64,000 bases of DNA from UBA7359 sp963976795 (GCA_963976795.1 CAXBLT010000002.1:124001-188000), one strand, 5' to 3'. Counted from the stretch's first letter, positions 15,527-24,713 are shown. A program made the numbers and translations. The notes: generated from the sequence alone by a model not told the origin.

Positions 15527-16357
15527 ATGAGCACCTACGCGATAGGTGATCTGCAAGGGTGTTACGCAGAACTACAAAACTTACTCGATAAAATTAATTT
15601 CGATCAAACAAATGACCGGCTCTGGTTCGTTGGCGATCTCATCAACCGCGGACCGAAATCACTGGAATGTCTTCGGTTTGTAAAGTCATTAGGCAACTCA
15701 GCAAGAACTGTTCTGGGAAATCATGACCTACACTTACTCGCAGTAGCAAATAACGTTCGTAAACCACATCGCAAAGATACTTTAGATGAAATAATGAATG
15801 CTGAAGACTCTGATGAACTACTGAGCTGGGTAAGAAACCTCCCGTTACTTGAGTGTGACACAGATTTAAACTTCAATATGGTTCACGCCGGGTTACCACC
15901 ACAATGGTCATTATCACAAGCAATAGAGTTGGCACAAGAAACAGAAACTCTATTGCGCAGCGACCAGTTCGATGACTTCATACAACAGATGTATGGCGAC
16001 CTACCTAATCGGTGGTCTGAAAAATTAGAAGGTTATGATCGACACCGTTTCATCATTAATTGTCTAACGCGCATGCGCTATTGCCATGCTGATGGACAAT
16101 TAGATTTCACAGAAAAAAATGCACCGGGCAAAGAAGACAAAAAATTAAACCCTTGGTATGCACTAAAAAACAGACAGACAAAGAAAAATAAAATCATATT
16201 TGGGCATTGGTCAACGGTGCACTTAGGTAATGAAAAAAACTTTAAACAGTTTAATGTTTATCCCCTGGATACTGGTTGCTTATGGGGTCGTGATATGACG
16301 GCAATGCGATTAGAAGACGAAAAAATATTTAGTGTGGCTTCCACAATAGGAAGTTGA
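15527..16357 (+). CDS. apaH: Symmetrical diadenosine tetraphosphatase ApaH
   Basis: Hydrolyses Ap4A to two ADP and also removes Np4 caps from RNA. It has 276 residues, the normal size. The metallophosphoesterase motifs are complete: GDLQGCY, FVGDLINRGP, VLGNHDLHLL, MVHAGLPP and FGHWS near the end. It follows apaG by two bases and is probably translated with it. It ends a few bases from the stop of the convergent MMPL gene, with no clear terminator between them. Confidence 0.95.
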   Translation: MSTYAIGDLQGCYAELQNLLDKINFDQTNDRLWFVGDLINRGPKSLECLRFVKSLGNSARTVLGNHDLHLLAVANNVRKPHRKDTLDEIMNAEDSDELLSWVRNLPLLECDTDLNFNMVHAGLPPQWSLSQAIELAQETETLLRSDQFDDFIQQMYGDLPNRWSEKLEGYDRHRFIINCLTRMRYCHADGQLDFTEKNAPGKEDKKLNPWYALKNRQTKKNKIIFGHWSTVHLGNEKNFKQFNVYPLDTGCLWGRDMTAMRLEDEKIFSVASTIGS

Positions 16358-16361
16358 AATA

Positions 16362-18848
16362 TTATATGATTTTCGGTTTTAATATTAACACCATTGCTGG
16401 TAATAACAGCAGATCACCAAACAATGCTACCAACATAGCAAAACCAGTTAACAAACCAAAATAAACTGTCGGTATAAAATTTGAACAGGCCAGTAAGGCG
16501 AAGCCAAAAAAGATTGCCACAGAGGTATAGTACATCGCTTTGCCGATACCGCCATGACAGCAAATAATCGCCTCTTCATAAGAAGAATCAATGGAATACT
16601 CTTGTTGTAAACAATGAACATAATGGATGGTATCGTCTACTGAAATACCAATTGTTATCGCAGCGATAGTGATTGTCATCATATCCAAAGGAATGCCCGC
16701 CCAACCCATTATGCCTAAAATCAAAACAGCAGAAAAAATATTGGGCACTATCGCAATCAAAGACAATTGAATATTCCTGAAAATGATCATGAACATGATC
16801 AGAATAGTTATAAAGACAGCGCCAATTGTTAATATCTGTGATCGAAACAGGCTTTGCAACATGTTATTATACAAGATCATCATTCCGGTCAGATGAACCT
16901 GTTGTTCTTCAAAACCCATATCCTTTATCAAGAAGTTGTGAATACTATCCAATAATTCCTGACGGCTTAACGTAGGATCGGATTCGACAATTCTCATACT
17001 AAACCGAACCTGGTTTGAATCCTCCGATAGATACGGTGCAATGAGGCTAGCCTTAATTGAGTCAGGTATACGATTGCGTACCAAGGCGAGTTCAAACTCA
17101 TCAAATGGTGCGCCATTCAGTTTTTCAACAATCATTAATGAAGTAACAATAGAAATGACCTTACCGATTACTGGATAAGATTCCAGGTGTTCTTGAATAC
17201 GCTTCATTCTTTTGACCATAGCCGGGTTTAACCAGTAATTAGGTTGAACTAATTCATCACCTTCATCTAAAAACAAACTATCTAGTTCATTCGTTTCAGC
17301 CGCAAGCTCATCTATCATCTTGAAAAAGTCTTTATCAGGTTCGATTATAATATCGAGTGGCATCGTGCCACCTAATTTATGATCAATTAATTTCATGCCT
17401 TGATAGATCTCAGTATTCGATTTGAAATTATTGATAAATCGATTCTCAACCTTAAGTTGCATAATACCTATACCAAGTAAAACTATCAGAAATAAAGAAG
17501 CAATCGTGATCAACAGTGGTTTATCATGAACAAACTTGGCTAATCTTAAAGTTATTTTCCGCGTGCGGTCTTTTTGAGAGACTCTTTCTGCCCTTTTAAA
17601 GATAGATAACAAAGCAGGCATTACTGTAAAGCTCACAATAAAAGCAATGCAAAGGCCAATCACCATTATCCAACCAAGACCTACTACCGGTTTAATTTCA
17701 CTAACTACCAGTGAAGCAAAGGCCACAGCCGTCGTAAGCACAGTATAAAAACAAGGTCGTACCATTGACGCCATTGTTAATCGTATCAACTCTATATGAG
17801 GAGTCTCTGGATCATGTAATTGTAAATCTCGAAAACGTACAATGAGGTGGATATTCAAAGATAAAGTGATGATTAGCAGAATTGATAAAAAGTTTGATGA
17901 GATAACGGTAACAGGCCAACTCACGTAACCTAGAAAACCAATAGTTGCGACTCCGGTAATTCCACAAACTAACATAGGTATTATAACCCAGCGCAATTTA
18001 CGAAAGAAAATAGACAATATGATAATTAGAAACAAAAACACACCAAGTCCAAAAACAAGCAGATCGTGTTTAATAAATTGAATCATATCAACGGTGATCA
18101 TAGGAATTCCGCCAAGGTATAATTGACCACTATCACGATGTTGTTCAATAATATCGCGTATACGCTTAATATCTATCTCACGTTGTATCGTTGTAGCATT
18201 ATTTCTAGTCCTTATATCCTGCTTAATCTGTTCAAGTTCAAGCAACTCTTGTTGTGATAAAACGTCGAGCCTCTCAATCAAGTTTCGTCGTCGTTCTAAA
18301 AAACCATTATACTCATAGTCACGTTTGAACAAGGCTTGTATCGCCGTAACACTGCCATCCTCACTGACAATTAAATCTCGATAAAGCGGATTAGTTTCAA
18401 ATTCTTTCGCCGCGACAACGTCGCTGACATTATCTGCGCCTAAAGATGGAAACTCAGCGGTTATTTCAAATAACGATAAACCTGATTCATAAATTATCGG
18501 CACATCGAGAATAGAAGTAACGGATTCTATACTTTCTAACTGGAGCAATTGGTCTCGTATACCACGGATCGTTGCCAGTGTGGTTTCAGACAATAAACCT
18601 GAATCTGGTTGATAGGTGATTATGACAAAATCATGGGAAGCGTATTTCTCACTTATTTGACGATAATAATTGAGGCTTTGGTCATTTTCCAATACCAGTG
18701 ACTCACCAGAAGCATCCAGCTCAAAGTCAAAAGAGTAATAAATGGAAACAATAAATATATACAGAAAAAAGAAGATCACCTTAAGTGGTGATTTCAAAAC
18801 AACACGATCGTATATTGAAGCAAGATTCACAACGGCATTACATAGCAT
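16362..18848 (-). CDS. MMPL/RND-superfamily transporter
   Basis: An 828-residue inner-membrane protein with two repeated halves, each a large periplasmic loop followed by a bundle of helices. The first membrane span is near residues 23-42, the first bundle about 260-430, a further span near 445-465 and the second bundle about 680-825. Motifs of the MMPL/patched-like branch are visible (MTITIAAITIGISVDDTIH near 735, with the Asp pair used for proton coupling). Such proteins move lipids or hydrophobic compounds. It follows an MlaC/Ttg2D-like gene by 24 bases. The pairing suggests movement of phospholipid-like or hopanoid-like molecules between membranes, but the substrate is not evident. Confidence 0.83.
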   Translation of the reverse strand: MLCNAVVNLASIYDRVVLKSPLKVIFFFLYIFIVSIYYSFDFELDASGESLVLENDQSLNYYRQISEKYASHDFVIITYQPDSGLLSETTLATIRGIRDQLLQLESIESVTSILDVPIIYESGLSLFEITAEFPSLGADNVSDVVAAKEFETNPLYRDLIVSEDGSVTAIQALFKRDYEYNGFLERRRNLIERLDVLSQQELLELEQIKQDIRTRNNATTIQREIDIKRIRDIIEQHRDSGQLYLGGIPMITVDMIQFIKHDLLVFGLGVFLFLIIILSIFFRKLRWVIIPMLVCGITGVATIGFLGYVSWPVTVISSNFLSILLIITLSLNIHLIVRFRDLQLHDPETPHIELIRLTMASMVRPCFYTVLTTAVAFASLVVSEIKPVVGLGWIMVIGLCIAFIVSFTVMPALLSIFKRAERVSQKDRTRKITLRLAKFVHDKPLLITIASLFLIVLLGIGIMQLKVENRFINNFKSNTEIYQGMKLIDHKLGGTMPLDIIIEPDKDFFKMIDELAAETNELDSLFLDEGDELVQPNYWLNPAMVKRMKRIQEHLESYPVIGKVISIVTSLMIVEKLNGAPFDEFELALVRNRIPDSIKASLIAPYLSEDSNQVRFSMRIVESDPTLSRQELLDSIHNFLIKDMGFEEQQVHLTGMMILYNNMLQSLFRSQILTIGAVFITILIMFMIIFRNIQLSLIAIVPNIFSAVLILGIMGWAGIPLDMMTITIAAITIGISVDDTIHYVHCLQQEYSIDSSYEEAIICCHGGIGKAMYYTSVAIFFGFALLACSNFIPTVYFGLLTGFAMLVALFGDLLLLPAMVLILKPKII

Positions 18849-18872
18849 CAGAATAGCTGTGGTTGTGATGAA

Positions 18873-19472
18873 TTACATTTGACACTCCTTAATATCCTTA
18901 ACAAAATTAACAAGCCCCTTTTCTTTTATATCTTTGTTGAAAATTTTGCGGTACGTCTTAAGGAGACTAACATCATCAACTAACAAATCAACCACGCTCC
19001 AACTCCCTCCATGAGGCCGCATACGGTACTCTATAGTCGAAGGGTCTGTCTCTGGCCTCGATAAGCTTTGGGTAATGGATACATAACCTTTAACACCGAT
19101 ACTTTTTGCAGCCCAATATTCGATATCCTGTTTACGATAGCTCAGTAAAACATAAGCATAGCGTTCTACTAATAAGTTCTTAAAACCACGACTAACACAG
19201 GTTTTAATCTCATTACTTAAAATATTCCAGTTTTCCCCCAGTGCTAACGCAGACATAGTATTAAAGTCCATATGCGGAATTATCAACTCGCGGACAATTT
19301 TTTTGATGTAATTTTGATCTGCTACCAATTTTTCTTTATCAGACTCAAGCCTATCAAGTACTTCCTTGGTTGTTTCAACAATTACTTCATCTGCGTTTAA
19401 AGCAAAGATTAAGTTGGGATTAGAAGTCAGAAATAGAAATACTATAATTGTTATGAATATTTTCTTGTTCAT
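18873..19472 (-). CDS. MlaC/Ttg2D-family periplasmic lipid-binding protein (paralogue 1)
   Basis: A 199-residue exported protein of the MlaC (Tol-tolerance Ttg2D) family, normally the periplasmic phospholipid shuttle between MlaA and MlaFEDB. A signal peptide (MNKKIFITIIVFLFLTSNPNLIFA) is followed by the family core: VRELIIPHMDFNTMSALALGENW, the RGFKNLLVERYAYVLLSY stretch and a C-terminal VDLLVDDVSLLKTYRKIF. It is paired with an MMPL transporter rather than with mla genes, so it probably serves a different lipid carrier. A second paralogue lies 2 kb away in the lgt-thyA-folA operon. An FNR-like box lies 57 bases upstream. Confidence 0.82.
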   Translation of the reverse strand: MNKKIFITIIVFLFLTSNPNLIFALNADEVIVETTKEVLDRLESDKEKLVADQNYIKKIVRELIIPHMDFNTMSALALGENWNILSNEIKTCVSRGFKNLLVERYAYVLLSYRKQDIEYWAAKSIGVKGYVSITQSLSRPETDPSTIEYRMRPHGGSWSVVDLLVDDVSLLKTYRKIFNKDIKEKGLVNFVKDIKECQM

Positions 19473-19528
19473 TTCTTTGAAACTCCTATTTTGATAATTG
19501 AATAATAAGCCTTTATTAAAGATCTATA

Positions 19529-19542
19529 TTGACTCAGATCAA
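19529..19542 (-). promoter_or_regulatory. FNR/ANR-like box upstream of the MlaC-MMPL operon
   Basis: TTGACTCAGATCAA matches the FNR pattern TTGAT-N4-ATCAA in 9 of 10 positions. A TATTAT -10-like element at 19502-19507 (minus strand) would place the box near -41, a class II activation position. The call rests on a single short match. Confidence 0.42.
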
Positions 19543-19719
19543 GATCAATGCGGATATTATTCATAATTGCTACGATGCTTCTAATTTTCTATCGTAGTAA
19601 GTAGAGTAAGTAGGGTCAGGTACAACATTTATAAACAATTAGGGCTAACTTACGCTTCTGGCCGAAATATGAGACTCAATAAAATAAACCGAAAGCAATT
19701 TTCGTAAATAATTTCAAAT

Positions 19720-20052
19720 ATGCCCATTAACCATAAAAATATCTATTCTGTAGTTTCTCGTATACCAGAAGGACGCATAGCCACCTATGGACAAATTGCG
19801 ACTTTAGTCGGTTTTCCAAAACATGCACGACAGGTCGGCTTTGCCCTTGCTGCTCTAGAAAATAATTCTTCAATACCCTGGCACCGTGTTATTAATGCAA
19901 AGGGGAAGGTTAGCCCAAGAGGCTTAGACGGTTGCGATGATTATCAACGACTACTATTAGAAGAAGAAGGTGTTACTTTTAATGATAACGATTGCATTTC
20001 GTTAAAACATTTTCAATGGCAACCAGGCGCAACGGAGCTTAGTAATGATTAA
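19720..20052 (+). CDS. Alkyltransferase-like protein (ATL)
   Basis: A 110-residue protein with the DNA-binding fold of O6-alkylguanine-DNA alkyltransferase. The active-site PCHRV is replaced by PWHRV (IPWHRVINAKGKVS), so the acceptor cysteine is a tryptophan, the hallmark of ATL proteins. ATLs bind O6-alkylguanine and flag it for nucleotide excision repair rather than repairing it. The helix-turn-helix region with the arginine finger (GQIATLVGFPKHARQVGFAL) is intact. It overlaps the next gene by eight bases. The excision-repair gene uvrA is in the same window but not linked. Confidence 0.9.
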   Translation: MPINHKNIYSVVSRIPEGRIATYGQIATLVGFPKHARQVGFALAALENNSSIPWHRVINAKGKVSPRGLDGCDDYQRLLLEEEGVTFNDNDCISLKHFQWQPGATELSND

Positions 20053-20485
20053 AAAATTAGAAGTTATGGTTCGCACGGAAATTGAAGACTTACATCAATT
20101 CTTTGTCGGCTGGTTTAGCGGTGCACTCGATACCAATAGTTTCGATGAAGGCTTTCTTGCCCGGTTTGATCCCGATTTTTTATTGATCCCACCCGCAGGA
20201 ATAATACTTTCATTGGAAGAATTAAACACCGGTATCAGAAACACACACAATACCAACCCTGATTTTCGTATCGCTATTCGAAACGTTAAGATTCAACGTG
20301 TTTTGGAAAGCGAAATTATTGCGACTTATGAAAAATGGCAACGTAATGCCCGCGCCTCAACACCACCAGACAATGGCCGACTAGCTACCGTGATATTTAA
20401 AAAGTCCGACCCTTTGAAATGGCTTCATGTACATGAAACCTGGATGCCTGAATCTATACAAACAGCAGGGCCATTTGATTTTTGA
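20045..20485 (+). CDS. NTF2/SnoaL-like protein of unknown function
   Basis: A 146-residue soluble protein that begins inside the ATL gene (8-base overlap), which suggests coupled translation. The pattern of an N-terminal helix (EIEDLHQFFVGWFSGAL), a short DPDFLLIPPAG strand and later beta strands (ESEIIATYEKWQRNA, WLHVHETWMPE) resembles the NTF2-like cone fold (SnoaL/DUF4440 type). No catalytic set is clear. The tight link with ATL is the only functional hint. It could be a small ligand-binding protein or an enzyme. Confidence 0.65.
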   Translation: MIKKLEVMVRTEIEDLHQFFVGWFSGALDTNSFDEGFLARFDPDFLLIPPAGIILSLEELNTGIRNTHNTNPDFRIAIRNVKIQRVLESEIIATYEKWQRNARASTPPDNGRLATVIFKKSDPLKWLHVHETWMPESIQTAGPFDF

Positions 20486-20545
20486 TGTCTAAAACAATAA
20501 TTTCACAAACGCTATATTTAAACCCAAAAACACTGTAATTCAGAT

Positions 20546-20968
20546 ATGTCTCAGAACATGAAGAACATAATTGCAGAACTTATAGAGAGTCAAGTCATTG
20601 CTGAAGAAAGCCAACTGATTATTAATGGTGAAGATAAAGAACAGACAATCGCCTTAACTGAAATACAGCAACTCAGCACGGACGGAGATATAAAATATAT
20701 TCCATGGTTTAGCTTGATGCTAATTCCCATCTGCATTTTTCTTTATGCCCTGGGTTCAAACCTGCCAACATTCCTAATATGGTTGTTGGTCACCATCAGC
20801 GGCCTACTAGGGCTTTATATCTTGCTTGCGCCACCGGAACAAGAGTTTCTGGTCATCAACATGCACAAAGGTGAAAGCATTCGGACACCAATGAGAGACA
20901 AAAGAGAAACTAAACTGGAATTCATCAGAAAAACAAATGTGCATATTTACAGTCTCAACAAAAAATAA
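20546..20968 (+). CDS. Small inner-membrane protein, unknown function
   Basis: A 140-residue protein I do not recognise. It has a soluble N-terminal part (about 1-50), two adjacent hydrophobic helices (about 54-72 and 76-92, containing LMLIPICIFLYALG and WLLVTISGLLGLYILLA) and a charged C-terminal part with a short beta-like stretch (EFLVINMHKGESIRTPM). Its stop codon directly abuts the stop of folA on the other strand. The gap to the previous gene is about 60 bases, so it may be part of the same unit. Confidence 0.6.
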   Translation: MSQNMKNIIAELIESQVIAEESQLIINGEDKEQTIALTEIQQLSTDGDIKYIPWFSLMLIPICIFLYALGSNLPTFLIWLLVTISGLLGLYILLAPPEQEFLVINMHKGESIRTPMRDKRETKLEFIRKTNVHIYSLNKK

Positions 20969-21454
20969 TTACTGTTTCTCTAATACAATAAAACTGTAAT
21001 CAAAATCGTTCTTTTCATCAGCTGTAAACGCCTCTCTAGAGACTTCATTCCATTCACTTCGATCAAACTCTGGAAAAAAAGTATCACCTTCTACTTCTGC
21101 ATGAACTTCTGTTAAATACAACCGTGTTGCTTGCCCTATCGTTTGTCTATAGATTTCTGAACCGCCCGTTATCATCACTTCTTCAATATCTTTACAATAT
21201 TCGAATATCTCATCGATACTACTTAATACGGTACAGCCTTCTGCCTGATAAGTTTTATTGCGGGTAATGATGATGTTTTCTCTACCCGGTAGGGGTCTGC
21301 CAATAGACTCTTGAGTCTTCCGACCCATCACGATGGGTTTACCCATAGTAATTTTCTTGAAGTTTTTCAGATCCGCTGAAATGTGCCAGGGTAATGAATC
21401 ATTGTTCCCGATAACTCGATTACGATCCATGGCGACAATAATTGAAAGTTGCAT
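20969..21454 (-). CDS. folA: Dihydrofolate reductase
   Basis: Reduces dihydrofolate to tetrahydrofolate with NADPH. It has 161 residues, the standard size. The motifs are those of chromosomal FolA: LSIIVAMDRNRVIGNNDSLPWHISADLKNFK with the catalytic acid in the helix after LPW, GKPIVMGRKTQESIGRPLPGR, and VMITGGSEIYRQ for the cofactor site. It is the last gene of a lgt-thyA-mlaC-folA run; thyA produces the dihydrofolate that this enzyme recycles. No terminator is visible before the convergent membrane-protein gene. Confidence 0.95.
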   Translation of the reverse strand: MQLSIIVAMDRNRVIGNNDSLPWHISADLKNFKKITMGKPIVMGRKTQESIGRPLPGRENIIITRNKTYQAEGCTVLSSIDEIFEYCKDIEEVMITGGSEIYRQTIGQATRLYLTEVHAEVEGDTFFPEFDRSEWNEVSREAFTADEKNDFDYSFIVLEKQ

Positions 21455-21475
21455 GCTTTGCGAAACAACCTCTGA

Positions 21476-22078
21476 TTAATTTACGGAGCTAATACGCACG
21501 ACATCACGTTTCATCTGTTCTAATAAACCATCAACACCATTATTTTTTGCGATTGCGCGATATTCATTACGATAGCTTTGTACCAGACTTAATCGTTCAA
21601 CAGTAAAATCATATGCGAACCAGATATTCACAAAACGTTTCATTCGGTATGAAATGGGTATCTCTATGTCTGCCTTGTTTTTTACAATAATTGTATCAAC
21701 AGTAGCATAACCTTCATTATCAGAACTGGTAGAGACATATTCGACACGTTCTCCAGCAAAACGTCTTATACGTTCCCAGTACGTATTGAGTAATATTTGT
21801 TCAAATAGTGATATGAATTCTTTACGTTGGTTCTCATCCGCAATATTCCAATTGGTTGCAAGTATACGCCGGGACATTTCTTTAAAATTAATCCGTTCTT
21901 TAACCAATGCAAAAACCATTTCTTTTTGCTTTTTTTCATCAAGATTTTTATTTTTTAAAACAGACAGTACTTTATCGACCGTTTGTTTGACAATTTTACC
22001 GGGAGACTCCTCTTCTGCTGATAATGACACTGATGTTAGACAGAGCAATAAACTAATAAGCAAAATGTTCAATTTCAT
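21476..22078 (-). CDS. MlaC/Ttg2D-family periplasmic protein (paralogue 2)
   Basis: A 200-residue exported protein related to MlaC, with a signal peptide (MKLNILLISLLLCLTSVSLSA). The family core is visible: VKERINFKEMSRRILATNWNIADENQRKEFISLFEQILLNTYWERI, then WFAYDFTVERLSLVQSYRNEY near the end. It sits between thyA (12 bases upstream) and folA (21 bases downstream), an odd place for a lipid-transport gene, and there are no mlaA, mlaD, mlaE or mlaF genes in the window. It differs clearly from paralogue 1, so the two are not a recent duplication. Confidence 0.82.
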   Translation of the reverse strand: MKLNILLISLLLCLTSVSLSAEEESPGKIVKQTVDKVLSVLKNKNLDEKKQKEMVFALVKERINFKEMSRRILATNWNIADENQRKEFISLFEQILLNTYWERIRRFAGERVEYVSTSSDNEGYATVDTIIVKNKADIEIPISYRMKRFVNIWFAYDFTVERLSLVQSYRNEYRAIAKNNGVDGLLEQMKRDVVRISSVN

Positions 22079-22090
22079 ATGGTTTTCCTT

Positions 22091-22882
22091 TTAAACAGCA
22101 ATAGGAGCAGTGATCTTTGGATGAGCCTGATAATTGATTAATTCAAAGTCTTCGTATTTAAATGCCAGTATATCCCTGACACTTGAATTAATTTTCATCT
22201 CGGGAAGCGCAAAAGGTTCCCGAGATAATTGTTCTTCAACTTGATCAAAATGATTTAAATAAATATGTGCATCACCAAAGGTATGCACAAACTCACCTAC
22301 CTTAAGGCCCGTCACCTGTGCAATCATCATTAATAGCAAAGAATAGGATGCGATATTAAACGGCACACCCAGAAAAATATCAGCACTCCGTTGGTAGAGT
22401 TGGCAAGAGAGTTTTCCATCCGCAACATAAAACTGAAACAGGGCATGGCAAGGCATTAACGCCATTTGGTCAAGTTCACCAACGTTCCATGCGCTAACAA
22501 TCAAGCGACGTGAATCAGGATTTTGTTTTATTTGTTCTATGACATCTGTAATTTGATCGATTGTTTTATCTGTCGTTTGCCATGATCGCCATTGCGCGCC
22601 ATAGACCGGCCCCAAATCGCCATCCTCATCAGCCCATTCATCCCAGATTGATACCCCATTCTCGTTAAGGTATTGAATATTAGTATTACCTTGTAAGAAC
22701 CAGAGTAATTCATAAACAATCGATTTGAGATGACACTTCTTGGTCGTCACTAACGGAAAACCTTTATTTAAGTCAAAACGCATTTGATAGCCAAAGACAC
22801 TTATTGTCCCGGTACCAGTACGATCCTCTTTTTTTGTACCATTCGTTTTTACATGGCGTAGTAAATCCAGATACTGCTGCAC
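22091..22882 (-). CDS. thyA: Thymidylate synthase ThyA
   Basis: Methylates dUMP to dTMP using methylenetetrahydrofolate and yields dihydrofolate. It has 263 residues, one fewer than the E. coli enzyme. The nucleophile is Cys145 in LMPCHALFQFYV; the folate and phosphate-binding segments RTGTGTISVFGYQMRFDL, SRRLIVSAWN and QRSADIFLGVPFNIASYS are intact, and the C-terminus ends PIAV as is usual. It starts six bases after the lgt stop. The lgt-thyA-folA order is common in gammaproteobacteria; the mlaC insertion is less so. Confidence 0.97.
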   Translation of the reverse strand: MQQYLDLLRHVKTNGTKKEDRTGTGTISVFGYQMRFDLNKGFPLVTTKKCHLKSIVYELLWFLQGNTNIQYLNENGVSIWDEWADEDGDLGPVYGAQWRSWQTTDKTIDQITDVIEQIKQNPDSRRLIVSAWNVGELDQMALMPCHALFQFYVADGKLSCQLYQRSADIFLGVPFNIASYSLLLMMIAQVTGLKVGEFVHTFGDAHIYLNHFDQVEEQLSREPFALPEMKINSSVRDILAFKYEDFELINYQAHPKITAPIAV

Positions 22883-22888
22883 TTCTTA

Positions 22889-23680
22889 TTAATCTCCTTT
22901 AGTTCGAAAAGCGATACCGAACAAGATAATACCGAATAATATCATAGGCGCTGAAAGCAGCATGCCCATAGTGACATAATCAAATGCAAGGTAGCCAATG
23001 TGCGCGTCAGGCACCCGAACAAACTCGACCATAAACCTGAAAAAGCCGTATCCAAAAAGAAATAATCCTGAAATTGCCATGGTCGGTCTGGGTTTGGATG
23101 AAAACCACCAGAGAATAGCAAACAATAATAAGCCTTCCAGCAATGCCTCATACAGCTGCGAGGGGTGTCGAGCAATGCCACCTGCCGCAGGGTCCGGGAA
23201 TATCATCGCCCAGGGTAAATTACTTGGGCCACCCCAAAGTTCTCCATTAATAAAGTTACCAATTCGCCCTGCGCCTAATCCAAGAGGCACAACCGGGGCG
23301 ATAAAATCAGTAACATTAAAGAAACGCTTATTGAATTTATGACAAAAGAACCAAACAGCGGCAAGCACACCTAACAGTCCGCCATGAAATGACATGCCTC
23401 CTTGCTGGAGATAAATAATTTCTAACGGGTTTTGGAGATAATATGGCAGGTTATAAAAAATAACCGAGCCTAGCCGGCCACCAATAATAATACCCAACAT
23501 GGCATAAAAAATAAGGTCGGAAACTTGTTCTGAACTATATCCCCATTCCTCATTATTACCTCGAAACCGTAATAAGATCCAAGCCGCTAAAATCCCCATA
23601 ACGTAACTGACACCGTACCAATGCACCTTCAGAAACCCAAGGTTTAAAGCAACAGGATCAATATCGGGATAGGCTATCAT
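22889..23680 (-). CDS. lgt: Prolipoprotein diacylglyceryl transferase Lgt
   Basis: Transfers diacylglycerol from phosphatidylglycerol to the lipobox cysteine of prolipoproteins, the first step of lipoprotein maturation. It has 263 residues and about seven membrane segments. The Lgt signature GAGRIGNFINGELWG is present, with the preceding GGMSFHGGLLGV loop and the RHPSQLYEALLEG segment. It begins the lgt-thyA-mlaC-folA unit. The HDOD gene is divergently transcribed about 150 bases away. Confidence 0.96.
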   Translation of the reverse strand: MIAYPDIDPVALNLGFLKVHWYGVSYVMGILAAWILLRFRGNNEEWGYSSEQVSDLIFYAMLGIIIGGRLGSVIFYNLPYYLQNPLEIIYLQQGGMSFHGGLLGVLAAVWFFCHKFNKRFFNVTDFIAPVVPLGLGAGRIGNFINGELWGGPSNLPWAMIFPDPAAGGIARHPSQLYEALLEGLLLFAILWWFSSKPRPTMAISGLFLFGYGFFRFMVEFVRVPDAHIGYLAFDYVTMGMLLSAPMILFGIILFGIAFRTKGD

Positions 23681-23833
23681 CGAAAGTACTTACTAACATA
23701 GTGATCGAGAAAATTAGAGTTCACGGCTATTTGTCTGATAAAAAAGTAAAAATTAAGTTCAAGAAAACCGGTATTCCAGCCGTTATAAGTCTTGAATGCC
23801 CCATAATATAACTAAGCATTAACGGTTACCAAT

Positions 23834-24709
23834 ATGACAGGAAGACAGGCGATATCAAGCGTGAGATTAGAAATTCAAAGAATCGATCATTTGCCGGCTA
23901 TGCCATCTATAGCACAAGAGATTCTTGTTGCCTCAAATGATGTTAGCTCCGGCTTAGATGACATCGCAAAGATAATAAAAAAAGACCCCACGCTATCAGC
24001 AAAGATCATCGGCATGTCGAATTCTGCCTTCTTTGGTTTCGGGAGAAAAATCACAACACTGGAACAAGCCATTATCAATGTTCTTGGTTTAGATTTAGTA
24101 AAGGGCTTTGCGCTAAGTCTAGCGATGAGCAGTGTATTTAATCCTGAAAAATGCCAGCAGTTTGATTTAAAAAAATATTGGTCTAGCGCATTCATCACGG
24201 CAGAGCTTGCCTCTGGTATTGTAAATATTATTGATTCAGACCATAACCTCGACCCTAACCAACTTTACCTGTATGGACTGCTGCACAATATAGGCATATT
24301 GGTATTGGTTGATAGATTCCCAAACATCATGTCTGAGTTGTTTACTACAGCAGCAGAAAATAGAGAAAAACGATTGATTGAATATGAAAAGGAAACGATT
24401 GATTTCAACCACCATGAAGCCGGTGCCTGGTTAGGTCATAAATGGAAACTCCCTTTTGAAATTATCGATATCATCGAACATCATCACAACCTGCAATATC
24501 AGGAGAGAAATGCTGGTATTGTCATTTTGATCGGCCTATGTTCAAGAATTTCTCGGCAATGGATTTTAAGTACCCAATACGATCCAATGCAAGAAATGGA
24601 CGTCATTAAATCTCTTAATATCGATCATGATGCATTAGAAAAATACATTACTAAATCCCATAAAAAACTAGATAGCATAAACCAGTTGGTTGATGAAATA
24701 GCGAGATAA
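23834..24709 (+). CDS. HDOD-domain signalling protein
   Basis: A 291-residue protein whose bulk (about 14-215) is an HDOD domain, a non-catalytic relative of HD phosphohydrolases used in signal transduction. Family segments are LPAMPSIAQEILVASND, KDPTLSAKIIGMSNSAFFGF and TLEQAIINVLGLDLVKGFALS. The HD-like residues are only partly kept (LLHNIGILVLV and NHHEAGAWLGHKW), so enzymatic activity is doubtful. The GAF-GGDEF gene begins four bases after its stop, so the two probably act in the same cyclic-di-GMP pathway. Confidence 0.88.
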   Translation: MTGRQAISSVRLEIQRIDHLPAMPSIAQEILVASNDVSSGLDDIAKIIKKDPTLSAKIIGMSNSAFFGFGRKITTLEQAIINVLGLDLVKGFALSLAMSSVFNPEKCQQFDLKKYWSSAFITAELASGIVNIIDSDHNLDPNQLYLYGLLHNIGILVLVDRFPNIMSELFTTAAENREKRLIEYEKETIDFNHHEAGAWLGHKWKLPFEIIDIIEHHHNLQYQERNAGIVILIGLCSRISRQWILSTQYDPMQEMDVIKSLNIDHDALEKYITKSHKKLDSINQLVDEIAR

Positions 24710-24713
24710 AAAT

